Source: Massospora cicadina (lineage: Eukaryota > Entomophthoromycota > Entomophthoromycetes > Entomophthorales > Entomophthoraceae). Taken from it: 64,000 nucleotides of DNA. The DNA lies in NCBI GenBank assembly GCA_022478985.1, contig JAKSZP010014955.1, positions 1 through 64,000 on the forward strand, read 5' to 3'. The position numbers were made by a program, and so were the translations under genes. Shown piece by piece: positions 33,481 through 44,420 of this stretch. A model generated the notes under the pieces. The model was not told the origin of the DNA. It ran no database searches and was given only the letters and a program-made list of their open reading frames with translations. Every line of letters starts with the position of its first letter. The stretch's first letter is position 1.

Positions 33481-34089
33481 CATAAGGTTTAATGATTATA
33501 CATTGATCACTTGTTTGACGTCTGTATGATTCAAATGACAAGCAAATCTAGAGTAAATGGAGTGTTATAGAGAGTTATTGTTAGGATTGTGGTAAAAGCG
33601 CCAGCCAGGAGTCTAGGGGACTGTATACTTCCCATATTACTCTCTTCTTAAGAGGCTACAAGTCATTATAACATTATTATGTCTTCAAGTAGGTCAGGTA
33701 AATTTTTGATTTTCCATGTCTTCTAAGTGCTTTAATAAGTTGCTTCATTTACTTGTATTTGCAAATCTTCTTGATTTCAAATTTCAAGCAACCATTGGCA
33801 ATAGTAGGTCTCTAATAACTTCAAATCCTTTTGTTTATAGGATTAAAATTTTCCCAAATGAAAGTCATCGTTGGTCTTGATATAGAGATCAGTTTATTCC
33901 CCCTTTTTTGTAGCCCATTATTTTAATATCTACTTATTGGCTTGTGTCACTAATATTAGGGTATTCTGGTTGTCAGTCTCTAGCTCAGCAAGCTATCTTG
34001 ATCTCGCTCTATATAAATGATATAATAGTTGATAAGTGTAGTTCTTCTAACGGTAAAAAAAACTTAATTTACCCTGTAGTGAGCACTAA

Positions 34090-34859
34090 TGTAAAATTTT
34101 GGTAAGTCTACTGAAAAGTTATGTTACAAATTTGTAAAATAAAAAATTCTATTTATTGAGGCAACTAGACAGACATGTCTTATTTCAAGAGTGGTTTCAA
34201 CCCTACTCATGTATCCTCTTAAGGACAAGTGATATAAACTCATTTCAAATTACTTGAAATCAAATAAGCATAACTTTTCTTCACTCTTCAAAAAAAGATT
34301 ATTATAACATTTTATATCTAATTCCATCTCTATCTATATAAAAAGTGGTTTATATAGAGAATTTTAGTGATTAACTCACTAGTTGCACCTCATTAAAATG
34401 GCAATCATTGTCAATGAACTTAACTTATAGTGATTAATATCCTCAATGGGTACCTCTTCTGTTATCTATCCACTAAACTGGGACCAATGCCAACTAGATT
34501 ATGATCATTATGGGATGACTTCCAAAAATAACATTTTACAATGCCTTTACCCAACCCCATTATGTTAGCCTTTTGATGAGCTAGTAGATATGTTTAGGTA
34601 GTTTAACAAGTTATTCATTAAGAATTTGCATTGATCAGGTCAATATAAAAACCTCCAAAAGAAAAGCGTTACAATACTTTAATAACTCCAAAAACACCTC
34701 TAATCAGTTAGTGTCTCATACTGGTCAATCTTCGCAAGAAGTTTTATTATAAGATTAAAGCTAACATCTGTATTTCCCTACATACAGTGTTATCAATTGT
34801 GACCAACTTAAGATTGTTTGGCATTAACATCAGTAATGGACAACTTTAAAGCAGCTTCT
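34090..34859 (-). repeat. E6 LTR (single)
   Basis: Begins TGTAAAATTT two bases beyond the PBS remains, like the E5 LTR, and contains 'TTTCAACCCTACTC' resembling 'CTTCAGCCCTACTC' of the E5 array. The right edge is set by the start of the E7 LTR and is uncertain. Confidence 0.5.
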
Positions 34860-35430
34860 ATTTTGTAGCCACTTTTACAAGACAATATTTGGTGATGAAA
34901 TAATAAACATTTCATACTTTATAACAAAACTTTGTGCTGTGTCATCAAGAATTTGCCACTTTATCTTAGTGAAATGAGACTTATCCTAATAATGGGAGGA
35001 TTATAAGTCTATATAGAAATTTCTATTTAGATATAAAATAAGAGTAGATGAAAAGTTGAGTTAATTAATAAAAAATGTTTTATACTATGCTTAGTACTAA
35101 GGAATGGTCAGAGGGGAGAAAAACATATGGAAAAGATTTATCTATTGGCTACATAGGAAAATTTTGCAAAAAAGTCAGATGGAAAGAAGATCAGACAACT
35201 TATTATGATATTAGGGAACAATCTATAGAATTTAGTAGGTTAGGAAATCTTTAAAAACTGGAGGACAATCTTTTAATTCATTACCTTAATTTGTTGATAA
35301 ATGTGCTTTGTATTATCAATTGAAATTTCCTAGATTTTTGCAATTAATAGTAATAATGCTTTTGAGCCATAAACTTGTGTAGCAAAAATGTTATAATTTG
35401 TATTATTACTTGTGTCAATGTAAATAATAA
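34860..35430 (-). repeat. E7 left LTR
   Basis: Aligns with 39,393-39,950; the start TTTTGTAGCCAC corresponds to TGTTGTGCCAC of the right copy. The inner end is uncertain. Confidence 0.45.
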
Positions 35431-35628
35431 AATAGGTTATATACCCAAGTTGATAATTTATCCATACTAGGGCAAAGACCAGTAATTTCCTCTAATCCTT
35501 TCCAGTACGTGGAAATTAATTTTCATAAGAAATTTGTTAACATTTATAAAAAATTTGATTCAGCAAAGTTCAATCAAAGTTATAAATGACGATATAAGTT
35601 GTTTAAATAAATTGAGTTATATATTTTC

Positions 35629-35690
35629 TGGCTGGCCAGATTGGGTGTAGTTGCGCACACCTGTAACAACCTGCTAAGGTTGGATATTAC
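35629..35690 (+). ncRNA. SRP-RNA Alu-domain-like segment
   Basis: GTTGCGCACACCTGTAAC followed by CCTGCTAAGGTTGG resembles the 5' (Alu) domain of SRP/7SL RNA, where a GCGC-type stem, CCTGTAA and a GGAGG-like stretch occur in that order. A second copy is at 52,303-52,360. No S-domain follows, so a 7SL-derived SINE or fragment is likelier than the SRP RNA gene. Confidence 0.35.
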
Positions 35691-36884
35691 TTTATACTAA
35701 AGAATTGAAGCTTGTTTTGTCTAGGATGAACATCTTCCCTTATCCCTCTTATCATTGTTATATTAACTATATGAGCTAGTAATTTTTTGGATTTTGGCAT
35801 GCAGGGTTTCCTGCTACTTCTGAATCTTTGAAATACTTTAATTGTCATATCCTTTTTATTACCAGTTCAGGTGCCATCACCTAACCTATTACTTGAGTAG
35901 CTAGCCACAGATAGCTTAAATTTAGTGGTATCAACTATATCCAATGCTGAGGTTTGCAACAACCTAAATATAAAGTTTTTTGCTATCTGCTGAACATGTA
36001 TCATTTCAGAACTTTATGAACTCTAGAAGTGAGGGGCAGACCATTTTTTGAGTTGGATGCATTGAGTGGTAATATTAAAGTTAACGGTAGTGAGGCAGCC
36101 AAACACAATGTCATATCAAAGAGAGCGCATCCTGACAGGACCAGTTCCAGAAAGAGTTGCAGACGTAAGACTTCTGAGCATGAAACATTGGCATGACGTT
36201 TTATATATAGAACTACTAGGTTTAGTATGGAATGTCTCAACCTCAATATGGAGGCAAGATTAAGTTCAATTTTGACTCTAAATAGAAACTTGAAAATAGA
36301 TTGTCATTTCTCATTTAGTGCAAAAAATCTGAATATGAAACTATAATTTGCATTGCTTCTCTTGGTTAACGCATTGTGCTCAGCATTGTCAATGACAGAA
36401 CCACTAAAAACAACCTGCAGAAACAGTAGCTACAATAGCAGATGAAATAATCTCTTCTTTAGAATTATAAAACTTGTCAACAAAATTGAGCCACGCTTTG
36501 CCATCCACTTTATTAAAAACATGAGAAGCAGATCTTTGGTACACCCTCAACAAAATTAGCAAAAAAAGCAACCATATTATCACTAGATGTAGAGATGAGA
36601 TACTTGTGGGCATTCGTCAGCGTGAATTTACCCATTAGATTGACATAAAAATATCTTGCTGATCAATATAATGGTAGACTTTCCCCAAAGTACCATAAAA
36701 AGAAGGTAAAATCATCAAACTAAACTTAAAATGTTATATTTTCAGTTTTGATAGCGTTGCTTTATTTTTGAAATTTTTTATGATTTAAAATTTTAAAATT
36801 TATTTTCAGTAAAGCTGACTTGGGTACAGACATACTGAAAGCTCAAAGAGAAAACATAACCTAAACAAAACAAAACAAAAATGC

Positions 36885-37277
36885 CTAGAGATAGTAACAA
36901 AACAAAACTGAATAAAGATATACCAACCATGTGGGGAAGCGGCTAATCTCTAACAAACCATGGAGGAGGGGGAAGGGGTCAGGGGGTGGGTCATTGCCAA
37001 AACTTATGCACATTCTGACTCTGACTACTGCAGAAAGCAAAGGCATGGGGGCATCTGCATGGTGAGGTTTGATATGGGAAAAAACTGGATTGGTTGATTC
37101 AAGTTGGGCTGTGCAGAGGGCCTCAAAGTATTTAGTGAGGTGGTGCTCAGCAGTCAGATGGTGTTCAGGTAGAGAGGTCAGTATTTCAGCTTGTTCAGGT
37201 GCTATTACATTATTGAAGAGAATCAAATAGGCACATTTATAAATAACCTTTACAGCATCATGGGCTGCTTTGTGCAA
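36885..37277 (-). CDS. Unrecognised 130-codon frame inside E7
   Basis: The longest uninterrupted frame in E7, and it lies in locally GC-richer DNA. The text includes 'AEILTSLPEHHLTAEHHLT', a short internal duplication (EHHLT twice), and a Pro-rich 'NDPPPDPFPLLHG'. No known motif. It may be a remnant of the element's Gag or an extra frame, or fortuitous. A second short piece (36,404-36,613, 'GKAWLNFVDKFYNSKEEI') could be Gag-like. Confidence 0.25.
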   Translation of the reverse strand: MHKAAHDAVKVIYKCAYLILFNNVIAPEQAEILTSLPEHHLTAEHHLTKYFEALCTAQLESTNPVFSHIKPHHADAPMPLLSAVVRVRMCISFGNDPPPDPFPLLHGLLEISRFPTWLVYLYSVLFCYYL

Positions 37278-39374
37278 CCCTGTGATTTCAGTCCTGGCGA
37301 AATGGGGGTTTGCTGAGGAAAGATGACCAGACTTTGCTTTATAGTATCTTTGGTTTTAATAAGATCCAATGCTATAACAATCTCTTCAGTCAGTAAAAAC
37401 CTCAGTTGCAAAAGTGCCTTTTAAATTTTACATAGCAGGTATAGTATAGCATAAGTTGTTTTTTAAATTAATGGTATCCAGCCCACTGCAAGATGCTGCT
37501 TCAAACACAGCACCAACTCTTCAAACACCACCATTTGCTCTTTATCATCTATATTGAGATTTTCAACATCAATCAAAGTAGCTGGAGCATTAGTATTTGT
37601 ATACTGAGTGAAGAGTCCTTTTATGGTATATTGGCCCACATCTTGGATAAATCAAAGGTTTCAAACGTTTGACTAAGAGGCTCAGATTAAATGTAAATAT
37701 TAACTATTAGGCTAAGTCTGAAATAGAAAAAAGTTAAGAATCTGTGAGTAGCTTCTTGGTGATAAGAAGGTGCTTGAATATTGTAGGGCATTTCAAATCA
37801 ATGAAAGGTTTAAAGACTGAGATCTTAATTGGTTTATATTGAAATTCAGATTGGGAGACTCAATTTAAAACTTAGTTAAATTGTTCATTTTTAGCTTTAT
37901 ATGTTATTTATTTTTTAAATTAATTTTTGCAAATTTATTGGTTAGTAGGTTATAATTTAGTTTATAGTTTGTTTGGAAGTTTAGAACTATGGTAAAAATT
38001 ATATCCATTAAGTGATTTATCATAGATTAGATTTGATGGGTAACATAATCCAATCTATAATTTATAAATTAGCATTGTAGTGTATTAATGTTTCATGATG
38101 GGGATTTATCTTAAAATAATTTATGGTGAGATTATTTGTCATCTTAAATCCTTAGTTTTCACCCTATTCACGTATGGGGGTCACTTATTAAGATAGATTT
38201 TTGAGTATCAACCACTGATTTGGCCTGGTTTTCAGCATAGCCTTTTTTTCTTTGATAGATTGGTCTTTATCATTAGAGGGCTGTTGCAATAGGGATTTTG
38301 ATTTATAAACCCATTGTCAGCTCTTCAAAACCATCATGACTCATTTGAGATGTGATGTGAGTTTTGGTACTTTGGAATTAACATAGATACCTAAATTGTT
38401 AGTAAAAACAAAAATTATTAAAAGGGTAGGATCAAAAGGATCAGTTTTAGGAAAATGATTTGGACATCAAGGTATTTGGCTATACTAAACCATGGATATT
38501 ATTAGAATAGCAGTGATCCTTGTTATGGGAAGCAAGATATGCTCTGAGGCAATGGACTTGACTAATTAAAGTAACTCAGCATAATTCTGGAGGGCTTTAG
38601 CAGATTTAATTATTTTTTCTTAGATGCATTTGTCATTAAAATGGCAGTGGCACTCAGAATTTTTGTTTTAACTATGATTAATTATTGAGGTATCATTGTA
38701 GGGACGATCTTTAAGTTGTTTTGTTTAGTTTACCATATTATCAAAATATTCTATATTCTTCACTTATGATGGGTAAAATAGCTATAGGTGAATAGTCACA
38801 TGGTTTTTTTTTTCTTCTTTTTTAGATGAAACTCCTGGAAAGCTTCACAGAAATCTAGTTTTTGAGCTTAAATAAACTAAATATAATCAGCTTGTTACAT
38901 ATCATGTCTGTTATGGGACAATTATGGCAGCACAGCTTTGGATTTATAATAGCTTCTAGTAAGTATCAACTATCCTAGCTATATCTTAGTAAGTCAAATC
39001 ATTTCTTTAATACTACTGTGAATCCTTCATTAGCAATATTATCCTTTTCTGCAGTTCTTTATGAAGAGTAATAATCATAGTCAGTAATTATATGAGCTCC
39101 TTATTAGTGAAGCATATAGTTCATTTATTCTAACATGCAGTTCACCTTTCTTGATACTTATTTCATTGTTTTGGGTATTTCATAACAGAATTTAACCTTG
39201 CTTTCTTCAACAGCCATATTTGTTTGGTCTTTATCAAACTGCCATTGGTAAAATGCCTTTAAATTTTTAAGCGTTGTTTAGTGAAATTTTTAAACTAGTA
39301 GGTGTCAAAAAAGGTCTAAGGCCATTAAACCTTTATCCTAGTCTCATTAGGGTTTTTTGTCATCTCATAGAAGT

Positions 39375-39390
39375 TCTGGCAGGGAGCACC
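39375..39390 (-). promoter_or_regulatory. E7 candidate primer-binding site
   Basis: TGGTGCTCCCTGCCAG on the minus strand, two bases inside the right LTR. It shares the first eight bases with the E1/E3/E5 site. Confidence 0.5.
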
Positions 39391-39392
39391 AA

Positions 39393-39950
39393 TGTTGTGC
39401 CACCAGCCGTCTTGCTGGCAGCACAATAAAAATTTTATGCAGTCTTTAAAGCACACGTTAATGGGATTACTTGGCTTTTTGCTATAAAATGGGACTTGAT
39501 TTATGATGGGAGGTTCATAGTTCATAATAGAATTATTCTTACTAAATAAAGTAAGAGTTGATGGAAAGTTTTAACATTTATTAAAAAGTTATCCATATTT
39601 ATAGTACTAAGTAATGGTCAGTGAGGAGAAAGATTCAAATGAGATAAAATATAAAATATGGGTAAATAAAATCTGCAAAAAGTTAGATCAAGTGGAGTTC
39701 AGGCAACACAAATGATAATAGGGTTTAATTAGCACTTTAAAGTTTGGTAACTCATAAGTCAAAGAGCAAATTGGACTGAATCAATATTTTGATTTTGCTT
39801 ATTTTTAAATTTTCTCATTAAAAATTAAAATTTTGGCACTTTGCAACATAATTTCAGTATTAACTTGTGGCATAAACCTAATGTAGCGCCAAGCTATAAT
39901 TCTAAAAAACATTAAGCATTTGGCAAAAGTAACCCTTACAATGGAAAGTT
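39393..39950 (-). repeat. E7 right LTR
   Basis: Starts TGTTGTGCCACC and aligns with 34,860-35,430. No TATA box stands out. Confidence 0.45.
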
Positions 39951-40191
39951 CATCTCTGGTTTTACCATACTTTAGAAAAATCTGACAATAGAGTTTTTGT
40001 AGCAAACAAAAATCTTTTATGCTGTTGTATAGGAAGTTAAATTTCCATTTCAACTATCTTTTTTCTTTCTATCTCTATACAACTTTTAGTATACTTATTT
40101 GACTCATGTATACATATCAGAGATATATAAGAAACTATGGGCTAATTTTAGTATAGTGTTTTAATAATATAGTAATAACTAAGGTATTTTT

Positions 40192-40430
40192 GTATTATAA
40201 TTGGTTAAAGCATCTGACTACTAACTTGTGACATAGGTTTGATTTTTACAATTTTTATATAATTAAGGTATCAGGTTTTTGTGACCTATTTTCTAAAAAA
40301 ATCTTCACAAAGATATCAAAAGCCTATGATGCTTTACAGAATGTTCTGAAATAGAAGATTGCCTTATATGTTTAAAAAGTAACCCAATAGTCAGCAGAGG
40401 TCATCCCGCTAGGCTAAGCTGACCAACCTA
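40192..40430 (+). repeat. Possible tRNA-derived SINE
   Basis: TATTATAATTGGTTAAAGC resembles an A box and D arm, and GGTTTGATTTT (40,236-40,246) a B box with C-to-T decay, at normal spacing. A body follows, containing CCCGCTAGGCTAAGC at ~40,410, which recurs at ~47,750. It is too decayed to be a working tRNA gene. Confidence 0.35.
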
Positions 40431-40699
40431 ATTTTACACATCCTTTAATTCCATGATATGTATGTATACTAATATGACTATAATGAATAAGATAGTTAAA
40501 AACTGCTAAAAACATCAAGAATTTTAAAGGTATATTTTATTTAGATTTCCACAAAACTCACTATATATTATAGATACTCAAATAACTATTAAAATTTTTA
40601 GTTGCCAATAAACTCTATAGATGGTTTATAAAAATATAAACTAACATTAGATTTTTATTTATTTGGGGAAGGTTAACCAGGGGACAAGCACTTCCAATA

Positions 40700-41910
40700 T
40701 GGTGAGAAAACTAATGAAATTTGACAATTTAAGACACCCAGAGAGTTCAAGGCCCCTCTTGTTGTCTCCAGGATCACCAAGCTTAGGACGGTAGAGAAGG
40801 GGAATAATGCTGGCTTATTCTTGGATGCAGCATGTGCGAAGGAAAGGATCAACTTTTAGGAACCATATGAGGAACCATGTGTTGATTGTCCTTCTGTTAT
40901 GGGGGTCATATGTCCAAACAGCCATGCTTGAAAATGTTCCAATATATGACTGTGGAAGCGATGAATGGCTTCTTGGATTGTTGGCGCTGCTCCTGTGAAC
41001 AATTCCAGTACCATTGTATGTATCTTCCATAGTTCTATTGCTACTATTAGCGCCCTGAGAGATGGGTGGATAGGATAGTTCATGTTTATAGCGAAAATGT
41101 TCCTTGCTAGTCTGTATGGCTGTTCATTTTCTTGGCGGAAAAGGCGCATGGCCTCTTTCCATACCGCCACCTGATGTTGGGCATTGTTCTAAATAGTGGA
41201 CTAGGCTTCCATACTGACCACATATTGCACATGAGGTGTGAGTGGCATCTGACTGTTCAGCTGTTCAGTATACTCTCCTCATACACCTCCATACATGTGC
41301 TCTTATCCCGGGTTGGAGTAGAGGGTGATGTGTGTATCTCCATACTCTTCTTTAGGTCTCCAGGTTGTAGGGTATGTCCATATGGTCCAGGTAATCTATC
41401 CTGGCTTTGGTATTTGGGCTTTTGCTAATTATATTGTCTGTGACTATTTGATCATTGATCTCCTGTCTGTGAGTTAACCTTGGGCGTCCTCGGTAACTGG
41501 TTTGGTCATTTATGTGAATCTGCTATGTCACTCTTCTCATGGCTAGGAGTATTCATTTGAAATGTGCAGGAGTGCCGTGTGGTCCTGCAGCTGTGGGATG
41601 GGATGCCAGATACTTGATTAATGTGTTCAGGTGATCTGAGTTTCTTAATTGTAATGCACATGTGAAGTTATATCTTGCTGTTCTGGCCCAGTGTGTATAT
41701 GAAAGATCTGGTCTAGTCACCTGAGCTATCCAGGATCCCAGTATATGGGTTGCTTGCTCTACGTAATAGTAAGCCCCATACATCCATTCCTTCTAGAGCC
41801 AAATAAGGTTTTGAGGCATACAGGGGGGTTGTGGTTAGACCATAGCCATCCTTGTAATAGAGCGTGGAGTGTGTTGAAGAAAGATGGTGAGAAAGCGATT
41901 GCATGAGCTG
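40700..41910 (-). pseudogene. LINE C-terminal region (broken)
   Basis: Open pieces at 41,713-41,904, 41,553-41,783 and 40,856-41,170 continue after RT. Text such as 'WARTARYNFTCALQLRN' and 'EAMRLFRQENEQPYRLARN' is protein-like, helical and Trp-rich, as in the unstructured ends of LINE ORF2. A C-terminal Cys-rich motif or RNase H is not evident. Confidence 0.5.
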
Positions 41911-43050
41911 TGAACCATATGATTTATAGAATCATAGAGTTGGCTACTGTGACCCTTCCTGTTAGACCTGTTTGGTGTCCATGTAAGGAGGCAATGCGTT
42001 TCATTGTTTTGTCCAATAATTTATTTTCCATCATGGAGTTAACATAACCTCCTGCTTCCAACCATACTCCCAGGTGACGAACAGGGCTAGCTATTGGCTT
42101 GGTGATAAATGGAAGTTTCAGTGAGGTCATTGCTAAATTTCGCCTCCTATGTCTGGTCAGGAGTCTTGATGTTGTACTAGCTTGTTGGCCCTGTGTAGAT
42201 GGCATCCACTGGATCTGATATTTCCCCAGGAGTATAATTTCCGTTTTCTCAGTGTTTGATGTGTTACTTATGGCTGAATAGTCTTGTATTATCTTCGCAA
42301 TTCTGCAAGCGTCCTGATTGGTGGATATGCCCACCACACAATTATCAGTGAAGGCCATCATTTTGACTGGTGGTTGGCCCTTGACGTCGATTCTCTTAAG
42401 AAGTGTGTTTGTATTTTGGATTAGGGGGTCTAAGCTAAAGTTGTAGAGTAGAGGGCTTAAGGGGTCTCCTTGTTTTAGTCCTCTCTATGGGATAACTGGG
42501 TTGGTTAAGAAGCCTGCTCCCCGCAAATCCATGGTTGCAGACTCTGTAAACAACATTACCCGTTTATAAATCTATTTGGAAGCTTGAATTTTTGAAGGCA
42601 GGCTCTAAGATAGGTCCAGTTCACCCTGTCATATGCCTTTTGTTGGTCTAAAAAGACAAGTGCTCCAAAGGTTTTGGACTGGCAGACATTTGCAACTTTG
42701 TGGATGTTATCCCATATGGATCTTCTTGGGACAAATCCATATTGTGATGGGGATATCGCATCAGTTGCAATTTCTTCTAGTCGTTTAGCCATAATTTTTG
42801 TGGAAATTCTTGTATCTGTGTTGGTTAGGGAAATTGGGCGCCAGTTGGATAGGTCTAATCTGTCTCCTTTCTTGAATAAAGTGACCATGTAGGCTTCTTT
42901 GCCTCCAGGTAGGAGGCATGTTTCCATAGTACCCTTGTTCATTGAAGCTGGAAGAATGTTAGAGATTTTAGTAATATATTGTATATAAAATTAATAGAGA
43001 ATCCCATCAGGTCCAGGGCGTTTCCATCTTGGTGCACCGCATACTACTTC
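41911..43050 (-). pseudogene. LINE reverse transcriptase (broken)
   Basis: 42,556-42,942 contains 'LFKKGDRLDLSNWRPISL', 'QYGFVPRRSIWDNI' and 'ALVFLDQQKAYDRVNW', the fingers and first palm motifs with the first catalytic Asp kept. After a frame change, 41,924-42,361 begins 'MAFTDNCVVGI', the catalytic box with the second Asp replaced by Asn. 'PVRHLGVWL' then matches the L-G-x-x-L thumb motif. The protein would copy LINE RNA at the target site; it cannot now. Confidence 0.85.
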
Positions 43051-43589
43051 CTATAATTCCTCGCGCAATACTAGGTTAATTAAGTTATTTCAAACCGCGG
43101 TGTCGATATGTGCGCTTCTAAGGAATTTTTCAATTTTTTCTAGTTTGACCAGCTCAGATTTATACAATTTTGTGTAAAACCTGTGCACTTCAGTCATGAA
43201 TTCTTCAGGTGTTTCTGCTATAGATTTGTCCTGTTGATAAACTTGTATATAAGCTATCATATTTTTCCTGGCATGGAATCAGCAGAAAAAGTAGCTCAAG
43301 CAAGTTTCTCCATCTCTTATGTTTTTGCCTTTATATTGGACTCCAACTTGGGGTTGGTGTTTGCAGATCAGGTGTTTAGCCGAGCAGAAACCTCTTCCCA
43401 TTTGCAACCCCATCCATGGCTGTATCCTGTTCTTGGTACGTTGTTATCTAGATGGTCAATTTCAGCCAATGTGTGTTTGATAATGGCTGAAACTGCCCTG
43501 TGTCTTCTAGATATTGTATGTTTAATTTGTTGGGTTGTTGATTATTTGAAGTTTTTCCAGGTGGTTAGTGGGTCTGAGCAAAAAGGTGT

Positions 43590-44420
43590 TTAAAAATCCT
43601 GGGTTGAGGATATTTCCTCCATCCAGGATTGAAATTCTAAATTGTCTAAACTTTCTGGGCATATTCTGCACCATCTGGGTGCTTGGGTACTTGGTTCTGC
43701 CAGTGTATAAGACATTGAAACAAGTCGATGGTCAGAGAATTCAATTTTTGCAGTTTTAAATTTTTGAATTTGGTGATGAAAAATTATTGGTACGTTTATT
43801 AGATCTATCCTTGACATAGAGACAAGTGTACCATTGTGTACATGTGGGCGTGTCATGTTTTGTAGCAGGGATTGCTTTTTTGGCAGTGGATCATATAATC
43901 CCAGGGTGGCCTTTAATAACCAGAGTTCCACTTGCCCTTGTGGTATCTCCATTGTGTATGGCCATCAGTCCATCTCTGGGTTAATCCAGCAGTTCATGTC
44001 TCCCATTATGAAAGTATTTGCTGGTAGATTTAGTTGTGTTAGGGCTGTGAGAAATTCTCTTTGGTCATGTGCACCATTCAGGGCTTACACACTGGCTATT
44101 GTGTGCACTTTGTTGTGTCATGAGAAGGTTTTGGCAAGTACACAGCCATCCAGGAACAAATTTTTATTAATAAATTTAAAGTTCTGGTTCACATGTACTA
44201 TCATCTAACAGTGGAGCGACCAAAACAATATTGTTGGGAGGAGCATTTTATTCCCATGCATCCTCCTCTTCCTGTGGACAGTGGGTTTCCTGCACCGCCA
44301 GGATATCCACAGGTGGGTTTTGTAGGAGATTCAACTTCTTGGCCCGTGATGTTAAAGCCTTGAGTCCCACTATGTTCAGCGTCCCTATCTCTACTGAGAT
44401 GCCTGATGCATCTCAGGAGC
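43590..44420 (-). pseudogene. LINE APE-type endonuclease (broken)
   Basis: The start of the domain is near 44,400 with 'LNIVGLKALTSRAKKLNLL' and 'VDILAVQETHC'. Later 'GDMNCWINPEMD' (~43,965-44,000), 'SRIDLINVP' and 'SDHRLVSMS' (43,590-43,952) follow. These are the metal-binding and catalytic motifs of the exonuclease-endonuclease-phosphatase fold, which nicks the target. At least two frame changes and several stops. Confidence 0.85.

Larger units (their letters stand above)
31700..34859 (-). mobile_element. E6: shrunken gypsy relative of E5
   Basis: From right to left: an LTR-like block from 34,090 (starting TGTAAAATTT), a mutated PBS at 34,072-34,087 (AGTGCTCACTACAGGG on the minus strand), a Gag relic, an unassigned 0.7 kb, an A-rich tract (~32,065-32,110), and a plus-strand stretch that resembles the end of the E5 antisense frame. 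RT, RNase H and most of integrase are not found, so pol has been largely deleted. The left LTR is not recognised. Confidence 0.6.
34860..39950 (-). mobile_element. E7: old LTR element of unknown type
   Basis: Two diverged direct repeats, ~34,860-35,430 and ~39,393-39,950, share ordered blocks: GTAATGGTCAGxGAGGAGAAA-type text, 'CAAAAAGTTAGAT'-like text and 'TAACTTGTG'. Left of the right copy the minus strand reads TGGTGCTCCCTGCCAG (39,375-39,390), a plausible PBS sharing TGGTGCTC with the other families, so the element is probably on the minus strand. The interior holds Gag-like text near 39,000-39,230 ('QFDKDQTNMAVEESKVKF') and one 130-codon frame, but no recognisable RT or integrase. Confidence 0.5.

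Noticed and set aside
35629..35950. Complete SRP RNA gene
   Set aside because: Only an Alu-domain-like start is present; no S-domain or matching 3' arm follows within 300 bases.
40192..40265. A functional tRNA gene
   Set aside because: Only the A-box/D-arm and B-box parts are legible; the anticodon stem does not pair and acceptor arms are absent.
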